Assembly: GCA_024742765.1 (NCBI GenBank) | Contig: JANSXT010000020.1 | Coordinates: 20,647 to 84,646, forward strand | From: Phyllobacteriaceae bacterium | GTDB taxonomy: Bacteria > Pseudomonadota > Alphaproteobacteria > Rhizobiales > Rhizobiaceae | DNA length: 64,000 nucleotides | Direction of reading: 5' to 3' | Part shown: piece after piece, positions 58,382 through 64,000 of the stretch | How positions within the stretch are numbered: the stretch's first letter is position 1 | How the letters are laid out: the number at the start of each line of letters is the position of its first letter | Notes under the pieces: model-generated | Told to the model about the DNA's origin: nothing | Seen by the model: only the letters and a program-made list of their open reading frames with translations | Database searches by the model: none | Position numbers and translations under genes: made by a program

Positions 58382-58734
58382 TCCTCGAGCTTGGAGGCGT
58401 TTACACGGTGGCGTTCCCCGGTGACTTGAAAAAGCCCCGCCCGGGCATTCTCCTGCAAGCCGATGAGTTCATTGACGACCATCGCACGGTTCTGATGTGC
58501 CCGTTGACGACATACCAATCCCATGCGTCCTTTTTTCGCCCGTCGATTGCACCCAGCGATCAGAACGGGTTGGAACATCCGTCCGAAGTGATGGTCGACA
58601 AGATCACGCCGGTCAAAAAGGATGTCATAGGGACGCGGATCGGTTCGCTGGGCTCGGCGGAACTCGGAGCAGTCTATTCGGCGCTGATCAACATCACAGG
58701 CATCCCGCGATCGATTTTCAAGGAAAGGTCCTGA
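58378..58734 (+). CDS. MazF/PemK-family toxin
   Basis: A 118-residue putative endoribonuclease. Family features: GGVYTVAFPGDLKKPRPGIL near the N-terminus, MCPLTTYQSHASFFRPSIAP, and SEVMVDKITPVKKDVIGTRI. Starts inside the antitoxin stop. It ends 3 bases before dihydropyrimidinase. Confidence 0.88.
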   Translation: MILELGGVYTVAFPGDLKKPRPGILLQADEFIDDHRTVLMCPLTTYQSHASFFRPSIAPSDQNGLEHPSEVMVDKITPVKKDVIGTRIGSLGSAELGAVYSALINITGIPRSIFKERS

Positions 58735-58737
58735 CCC

Positions 58738-60192
58738 ATGACCACCACCATCATCAAGAACGGCACGATCGTCACCGCCGACCGGACCTACAAGGCCGAT
58801 GTGAAGGTCGAAAACGGCGTCATCGCCGAGATCGGAGAGAACCTGTCGGGCGGCGAGGAACTGGATGCGACCGGCTGCTATGTGATGGCCGGCGGCATCG
58901 ACCCACATGTGCATCTCGAAATGCCGTTCATGGGCACCTATTCGTCCGATGATTTCGAGAGCGGCACGCGCGCGGCGCTCGCCGGCGGCACGACGATGGT
59001 GGTCGATTTCTGCCTGCCCAATCCCGAACAGTCGCTTCTGGAGGCGCTGCAGCGCTGGGACAACAAGTCGACCCGCGCCAACTGCGACTATTCCTTCCAT
59101 ATGGCGATCACCTGGTGGGGCGAGCAGGTGTTCAACGAGATGGAAGACATCACCAGGCGCGGCATCAACACGTTCAAGCATTTCATGGCCTATAAGGGCG
59201 CGCTGATGGTCAATGATGACGAGATGTTCGCCTCGTTCCGCCGTTGCGCGGAACTGGGCGCGCTGCCGCTGGTGCATGCTGAAAATGGCGATGTGGTCGC
59301 CGATTTGCAGGCGAAACTGCTCGCCGAAGGCAACAACGGCCCCGAGGGACACGCCTATTCGCGGCCGCCGCAGGTGGAGGGCGAAGCGACCAACCGGGCG
59401 ATCATGATCGCCGACATGGCGGGCGTGCCGGTCTATATCGTCCACACCTCGTGCGAGGACGCGCATGAGGCGATCCGCCGGGCGCGGATGTTGGGCAAAC
59501 GCGTCTATGGCGAGCCGCTGATCCAGCATCTGACGCTCGACGAGAGCGAATATTTCGACAAGGACTGGGACCATGCGGCGCGGCGCGTGATGAGCCCGCC
59601 CTTCCGCAACAAGCAGCACCAGGATTCGCTGTGGAACGGGCTGTCATCGGGCTCGCTGTCGGTCGTCGCCACGGACCATTGCGCCTTCACCACCGAGCAG
59701 AAGCGCAACGGCGTCGGCGATTTCACGCAAATTCCCAATGGCACGGGCGGGCTCGAGGACCGGTTGCCGATGCTGTGGACCCATGGCGTCAACACCGGCC
59801 GGCTGACGATGAACGAGTTTGTCGCCGTCACCTCAACCAACATCGCCAAGATCCTGAACATCTATCCCAGGAAGGGCGCAATCCTCGAAGGGGCGGACGC
59901 CGATATCGTCGTCTGGGATCCGGAGAAGGAAAAGACGATCTCGGCCGGCAGCCAGCAGTCGGCGATCGACTATAATGTGTTCGAGGGCAAGCATGTGAAG
60001 GGCCTGCCGCGCTTCACGCTGACCCGCGGCAAGGTCGCCGTCCATGATGGCGAGGTGCGCACCGAAGAAGGCCATGGCAAGTTTGTCGAACGGCCGCCAA
60101 ACAATCCGGTCAACACCGCGCTGTCGACCTGGAAGGAGCTGACCGCGCCGCGCAAGATCGAGCGCACCGGCATTCCGGCGAGCGGGGTGTGA
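58738..60192 (+). CDS. hydA: Dihydropyrimidinase
   Basis: Zn-dependent hydrolase of the amidohydrolase superfamily that opens dihydrouracil/dihydrothymine to N-carbamoyl-beta-amino acids. It has 484 residues. Metal ligands are in GGIDPHVHLEMPFMG, the carboxylated Lys in FKHFMAYKGALMVND, and ALPLVHAENGDVVAD and YIVHTSCEDAHEAI. Preceded by the toxin-antitoxin cassette; followed by a family B repeat and the ABC importer. Confidence 0.94.
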   Translation: MTTTIIKNGTIVTADRTYKADVKVENGVIAEIGENLSGGEELDATGCYVMAGGIDPHVHLEMPFMGTYSSDDFESGTRAALAGGTTMVVDFCLPNPEQSLLEALQRWDNKSTRANCDYSFHMAITWWGEQVFNEMEDITRRGINTFKHFMAYKGALMVNDDEMFASFRRCAELGALPLVHAENGDVVADLQAKLLAEGNNGPEGHAYSRPPQVEGEATNRAIMIADMAGVPVYIVHTSCEDAHEAIRRARMLGKRVYGEPLIQHLTLDESEYFDKDWDHAARRVMSPPFRNKQHQDSLWNGLSSGSLSVVATDHCAFTTEQKRNGVGDFTQIPNGTGGLEDRLPMLWTHGVNTGRLTMNEFVAVTSTNIAKILNIYPRKGAILEGADADIVVWDPEKEKTISAGSQQSAIDYNVFEGKHVKGLPRFTLTRGKVAVHDGEVRTEEGHGKFVERPPNNPVNTALSTWKELTAPRKIERTGIPASGV

Positions 60193-60207
60193 TGGACGTG
60201 GCGCCAT

Positions 60208-60330
60208 ACCCCCCTCTTTCCCTTCGGGACATCTCCCCCACAAGGGGGGAGAAAGAGCGCTCGATTTCGCCGCACGCACCCACGCTTCTCCCTTGTGGGG
60301 GAGATGGCGGCGCACCCGACAGAGGGGGGT
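60208..60330. repeat. Palindromic repeat, family B, copy 2
   Basis: Shorter copy (123 bases) with the ACCCCCCTCT / AGAGGGGGGT ends and inner GACATCTCCCCCACAAGGGG arms. Fills most of the hydA to ABC ATPase gap. Confidence 0.88.
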
Positions 60331-60338
60331 ATTGACCG

Positions 60339-61136
60339 ATGCTCTCACCCTCGCCGAAAGCCGAGACGGTCATCTCCACCTCGGCGCTCGATCTCGTCTT
60401 TGAGACCAATGACGGGCCGGTGCACGCGCTGTCGGACATCACGCTCGACATCAAAAAGGGCGAGTTCGTCTCGCTGATCGGGCCGTCGGGCTGCGGCAAG
60501 ACCACGCTTTTGCGGGTGATTGCCGATCTGGAACATCCGACGGGCGGGACGATCAGTGTCAACGGGCTGACGCCGCACGAAGCGCGGCTGAAGCGCGCCT
60601 ATGGCTATGTCTTCCAGGCCGCCGCCCTGTTCCCTTGGCGGACGATCGCAGACAATGTGGCACTGCCGCTGGAAGTGATGGGCCTCGACAGGGCCGAGCG
60701 TGATGCCCGCGTGAGCGAAAACCTCGAACTGGTCGATCTGGCCGGCTTCGAGAAGAAGTTCCCCTGGCAATTGTCCGGCGGCATGCAGCAGCGCGCCTCG
60801 ATTGCCCGGGCGCTCGCTGTTCAGCCCGACATGCTGTTGATGGACGAGCCGTTCGGCGCTTTGGACGAAATTGTCCGCGATCATCTGAACGTCCAGCTCC
60901 TCAAGCTGTGGGCAGCGACGCACAAGACCATCGTGTTCGTGACGCACTCGATCCCCGAGGCGGTATTCCTGTCGACCAAGATCGTGGTGATGAGCCCGCG
61001 CCCGGGCCGCATTCACGAGGTGATCGATTGCAATCTGGGCGCCGATCGGCCGCTGGAAATCCGCGAAACGCCGGAGTTTTTGAAGATCGCGCATCAAGTG
61101 CGTGAGGGGCTGGCCGCGGGGCATGCGTATGAGTGA
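60339..61136 (+). CDS. ABC transporter ATP-binding protein (nitrate/taurine/pyrimidine type)
   Basis: ATPase of 265 residues with Walker A GPSGCGKTTLLRVIADLE, signature QLSGGMQQRASIARALAV and Walker B MLLMDEPFGALDEI. NrtD/SsuB/TauB/RibY-like. Neighbours suggest import of pyrimidine bases or dihydropyrimidines. Confidence 0.92.
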   Translation: MLSPSPKAETVISTSALDLVFETNDGPVHALSDITLDIKKGEFVSLIGPSGCGKTTLLRVIADLEHPTGGTISVNGLTPHEARLKRAYGYVFQAAALFPWRTIADNVALPLEVMGLDRAERDARVSENLELVDLAGFEKKFPWQLSGGMQQRASIARALAVQPDMLLMDEPFGALDEIVRDHLNVQLLKLWAATHKTIVFVTHSIPEAVFLSTKIVVMSPRPGRIHEVIDCNLGADRPLEIRETPEFLKIAHQVREGLAAGHAYE

Positions 61137-61155
61137 GGGCAGGGCTCCACTTACC

Positions 61156-61305
61156 CCTTCTCCCCGCTGGGCGGGGAGAAGGTGCGTGAGCGCAGCGAGG
61201 GCGGATGAGGGGCAGTACTGCCATATCCCCCTCACCCAACTGCGACCAGCGCGCGCCTTGCTTGCGCGGTCTTCGTATCCCTCTCCCCGCAAGCGGGGCG
61301 AGGGA
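61156..61305. repeat. Palindromic intergenic repeat, family A, copy 2
   Basis: Inverted copy of the element at 17261-17434, with the same terminal hairpins CCTTCTCCCC...GGGGAGAAGG and CCCTCTCC...GGGG and a central CAGTTGGGTGAGGGG block (read on the minus strand). Lies between the ATPase and first permease gene. Confidence 0.85.
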
Positions 61306-61322
61306 GGAGCGAGGGATTTCCG

Positions 61323-62201
61323 ATGATCCGTTCGCGCATCCTCCCCATCCTCACCGTCGTCGCGGCGATCATCGCGGTCTGGTATGCGTTTGCGGTGATC
61401 CTCAATGCGCCGTTCGAGCGCAGCGCCGCCGAACGGGCCGGCGAGACGATCGGCTTTGTCGAGCTGCTGCCCAAGACCATGGCGCAGCAGCGTCCCGTCC
61501 TGCCGGCGCCGCATCAGGTGGCAGTCGAAATCTGGGAAACGACGGCCGAAAAGTCGATAACCTCCAAGCGCAGCCTGATCTACCATGCCTGGGTGACCCT
61601 GTCGGCGACGCTGCTCGGCTTCATGATGGGCACCGCGCTGGGCATCCTTCTCGCGGTCGGCATCGTGCATTCGCGTGTGCTCGACAAGTCCATGATGCCC
61701 TGGATCATCACCTCGCAGACGATCCCGATCCTGGCGCTGGCGCCGATGATCATCGTCGTCTTCAACTCGGTCGGGGTGACCGGGCTTTTGCCCAAGGCGC
61801 TGATCTCCACCTACCTGAGCTTCTTCCCGGTGGCGGTCGGCATGGTGAAGGGGCTTCGGTCGCCCGAAACCATGCACATGGACCTGATGCACACCTATTC
61901 GGCCAACCGGGCGCAGACCTTCTGGAAACTGCGCTGGCCGTCCTCGGTGCCGTTCCTGTTCACCTCGATGAAGATCGGCATTGCCGCCAGCCTCGTCGGC
62001 GCCATCGTCGGCGAATTGCCGACCGGCGCGGTGGCCGGGCTGGGCGCGCGTCTTCTGGCCGGGTCCTACTATGGCCAGACCGTGCAGATCTGGTCGGCGC
62101 TGATCGTCGCCGCCGTGCTGGCCGGGCTTCTGGTCGGGCTGATCGGCTGGATCGGCGGGTGGCTCAACCGCCGCATGGGTGTTCGGGAGGCGCGGGCGTG
62201 A
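61323..62201 (+). CDS. ABC transporter permease 1 (BPD_transp_1)
   Basis: Membrane protein of 292 residues, about six helices, with the EAA-like loop MHTYSANRAQTFWKLRWPSS. Forms a transporter with the ATPase upstream and permease 2 downstream. Similar to SsuC/RibX-type permeases. Confidence 0.9.
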   Translation: MIRSRILPILTVVAAIIAVWYAFAVILNAPFERSAAERAGETIGFVELLPKTMAQQRPVLPAPHQVAVEIWETTAEKSITSKRSLIYHAWVTLSATLLGFMMGTALGILLAVGIVHSRVLDKSMMPWIITSQTIPILALAPMIIVVFNSVGVTGLLPKALISTYLSFFPVAVGMVKGLRSPETMHMDLMHTYSANRAQTFWKLRWPSSVPFLFTSMKIGIAASLVGAIVGELPTGAVAGLGARLLAGSYYGQTVQIWSALIVAAVLAGLLVGLIGWIGGWLNRRMGVREARA

Positions 62202-62216
62202 TGACGGGTTCAACAC

Positions 62217-62380
62217 ACCCCCCTCTGTCCCTTCGGGACATCTCCCCCTCAAGGGGGGAGAGTGGCGCCAGCACTGTTGATATCAGGCGTGACGCTCACG
62301 TTCTGCGCTGCATCCGCGCGTATCAGGTTTTGCTCTCCCCCCTTGAGGGGGAGATGTCGGCTCAGCCGACAGAGGGGGGT
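62217..62380. repeat. Palindromic repeat, family B, copy 3
   Basis: 164 bases with ACCCCCCTCTGTCCCTTCGG and complement of the other arm, in the gap between the two permeases. Same family as at 56278 and 60208. Confidence 0.9.
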
Positions 62381-62388
62381 GTGGTTAC

Positions 62389-63261
62389 GTGACCAACACC
62401 ACCATCCTCATCGCTGCGATCGTCTTCTGGCTGGCGGCCTGGTTCGCCAACACGCGCCTCGCGGCCTTGCGGCCCGAGCGCGGGCCGATGGTCACTGTGA
62501 TCAATCTCGCAATCCCCGTCCTGTTCGGTGCGGCGATCCTGGCGCTCTGGGAAGGGATCACGCGCGGCTTTGGCGTGCCGACCGTCATCCTGCCGCCGCC
62601 CTCGATGATCTGGGAGCGGATCACCAATTCCGTGCCGACGCTCTGGGCCGATTTCCAGCAAACCTATCTCAAGGGCGTTGTCTCGGGCTATCTGATCGGC
62701 TGTTCGCTCGGCTTCCTCGTGGCCGTCCTGGTCGACCGCTCGCCCTTCTGGAAGGCGGGCGTCATGCCGATCGGCAATCTGGTCTCGGCGCTGCCGATCG
62801 TCGGGATCGCGCCGATCATGGTGATGTGGTTCGGGTTCGACTGGCAGTCCAAGGCCGCCGTGGTCGTCGTGATGACCTTCTTTCCGATGCTGGTGAACAC
62901 GGTCGCGGGCCTGAATGCTGCCGGGCACATGGAGCGCGACCTGATGCACACCTATGCGTCGACGCGCACGCAAAGCCTTCTCAAACTGCGCCTTCCGGCG
63001 GCGATGCCGTTCATTTTCAACGCCTTGAAGATCAATTCGACGCTTGCGCTGATCGGTGCGATCGTCGCAGAATTCTTTGGCACACCCATTGTGGGCATGG
63101 GCTTTCGCATCTCGGCGGAAGTGGGCCGGCTCAATGTCGACATGGTGTGGGCCACGATATTCGTCGCCGCGCTCGCCGGCTCGCTCTCCTACGGCGCAAT
63201 TGCGCTGATCGAGCGGTCGGTGACATTCTGGCATCCGTCCATGCGAAGCGAGCGACCATAA
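62389..63261 (+). CDS. ABC transporter permease 2 (BPD_transp_1)
   Basis: Membrane protein of 290 residues, about six helices, with EAA loop MHTYASTRTQSLLKLRLPAA. GTG start. Paralogue of permease 1, so the transmembrane part is a heterodimer. Confidence 0.9.
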   Translation: MTNTTILIAAIVFWLAAWFANTRLAALRPERGPMVTVINLAIPVLFGAAILALWEGITRGFGVPTVILPPPSMIWERITNSVPTLWADFQQTYLKGVVSGYLIGCSLGFLVAVLVDRSPFWKAGVMPIGNLVSALPIVGIAPIMVMWFGFDWQSKAAVVVVMTFFPMLVNTVAGLNAAGHMERDLMHTYASTRTQSLLKLRLPAAMPFIFNALKINSTLALIGAIVAEFFGTPIVGMGFRISAEVGRLNVDMVWATIFVAALAGSLSYGAIALIERSVTFWHPSMRSERP

Positions 63262-63317
63262 AACGGGATGACGGGTGCCGATATCAGCAATCAACGGAGC
63301 CAACAGGGAGAACCAAA

Positions 63318-64000
63318 ATGAAGAAATGGATAGCACTGGCCGCGGGGACGGCAATGGGGCTGACGGCGGCATCAACCGCCCAGGCCGCCGATGAACTGAC
63401 GCTGCAGCTCAAATGGGTCACCCAGGCCCAGTTCGCTGGCTATTATGTGGCCAAAGACAAGGGTTTTTACGAAGAAGCCGGTCTCGACGTGACCATCAAT
63501 CCGGGCGGGCCGGACATTGCGCCGCCGCAGGTGATCGCCGGCGGGGGCGCCGATGTGATCCTTGAATGGATGCCCGCCGCGCTCGCCGCCCGCGAAAAGG
63601 GCGTGCCGCTGGTCAACATCGCCCAGCCGTTCCAGCGGTCGGGCATGATGCTGACCTGCCGTAAGGAGACCGGCATCGAGACGCCGGAAGACTTCCGCGG
63701 CAAGACGCTCGGTGTCTGGTTCTTCGGCAACGAGTTCCCGTTCCTGTCATGGATGAGCCAGCTCGGCATTCCGACCGAGGGCGGCGATGACGGCGTCGAG
63801 GTGCTCAAGCAGGGCTTCAATGTCGATCCACTGATCCAGGAGCAGGCCGACTGCGTGTCGACCATGACCTACAATGAATATTGGCAGGTCATTGATGCGG
63901 GCTTTTCGCCGGACGATCTGGTCGTCTTCAACTATACCGACCAGGGCGTCGCGACGCTGGAGGACGGCATTTACGTGCTTGAGGAAAGCCTTGCGGACGA
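63318..64000 (+). CDS. ABC transporter substrate-binding protein, NMT1/THI5-like (3' end outside window)
   Basis: About 227 residues are visible, with a signal peptide (about residues 1-22, ending TAQAAD) and the NMT1/SsuA-like core LQLKWVTQAQFAGYYVAKDK and GFYEEAGLDVTINPGGPDI. GGGAG lies before the ATG. Homologues near hydA in Rhizobiales are predicted pyrimidine or riboflavin/thiamin-precursor binders; the exact ligand is not known. Confidence 0.9.
   Translation, partial: MKKWIALAAGTAMGLTAASTAQAADELTLQLKWVTQAQFAGYYVAKDKGFYEEAGLDVTINPGGPDIAPPQVIAGGGADVILEWMPAALAAREKGVPLVNIAQPFQRSGMMLTCRKETGIETPEDFRGKTLGVWFFGNEFPFLSWMSQLGIPTEGGDDGVEVLKQGFNVDPLIQEQADCVSTMTYNEYWQVIDAGFSPDDLVVFNYTDQGVATLEDGIYVLEESLAD

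Overview
The window is high-GC alphaproteobacterial DNA, almost fully coding. It carries most of a photosynthesis gene cluster (PGC) at 1 to about 34.2 kb, followed by catabolic and transport genes. Combined features point to a facultatively or obligately aerobic anoxygenic phototroph, most likely in Hyphomicrobiales/Rhizobiales, with a Rhodobacterales relative not excluded. These features are the O2-dependent cyclase AcsF, ALA synthase HemA, pufQ-BALM without pufC or pufX, crtA, rhizobial-style palindromic intergenic repeats, and a purine/pyrimidine catabolic repertoire. The taxonomic call is inference. I saw no rRNA, tRNA, CRISPR array, transposase or phage gene.

PGC layout. Plus strand, 1-12.3 kb: bchH (3' part)-bchL-bchM-lhaA-puhA-puhB-puhC-small conserved ORF-acsF-puhE-hemA-crtA-idi, mostly with start/stop overlaps. 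A small secreted protein follows at 12.4 kb. Minus strand, 23.1 down to 13.0 kb: the superoperon crtE-crtF-bchC-bchX-bchY-bchZ-pufQ-pufB-pufA-pufL-pufM, ending at a strong hairpin terminator at 12.83 kb. Plus strand, 23.2-25.7 kb: crtD-crtC. Minus strand, 32.2 down to 25.7 kb: bchI-bchD-bchO-crtI-crtB plus an unlisted 48-residue membrane microprotein. Plus strand, 32.5-34.2 kb: cytochrome c2 and a PpaA/AerR-like B12-binding regulator. PpsR/CrtJ boxes (TGT-N12-ACA) lie upstream of bchC, between crtE and crtD, and upstream of bchI. Two of these promoters carry a perfect and a near-perfect box separated by exactly 8 bp. Together these genes make bacteriochlorophyll a, an acyclic keto/methoxy carotenoid of the spheroidene/spirilloxanthin type, the RC-LH1 complex and its soluble electron donor.

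From 34.2 to 46 kb: urate to allantoin catabolism (a PuuE-UraD fusion, UraH, and membrane urate oxidase PuuD with a cytochrome domain); acetate kinase with a MaoC-phosphotransacetylase fusion; a serine hydrolase; a di-haem peroxidase-like protein; a ParE-type toxin-antitoxin pair; an FG-GAP/ASPIC protein and a ROK regulator. 46.4-52.4 kb is a xylose operon (xylF-xylH-xylG-xylB-xylA) divergent from the ROK gene, with an inverted-repeat operator between them.

From 52.6 kb to the end: glutaryl-CoA dehydrogenase, then a reductive pyrimidine degradation locus. This comprises a RutR-like regulator with two RutR-type boxes, mmsA, N-carbamoyl-beta-alanine amidohydrolase, dihydropyrimidinase, and an ABC importer whose binding protein is cut by the window edge. 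A lower-GC cassette (an uncharacterised ORF plus a MazEF-type pair) sits just before dihydropyrimidinase, and a short ghost of the dihydropyrimidinase 5' end lies inside it. Four families of palindromic repeats fill many intergenic gaps. No wholly unknown multi-gene system is obvious. The least explained elements are the crtB-linked microprotein, the extended LH1 beta chain, the crtD/crtC junction, the repeat inside the bchY-bchZ gap and the hydA ghost.
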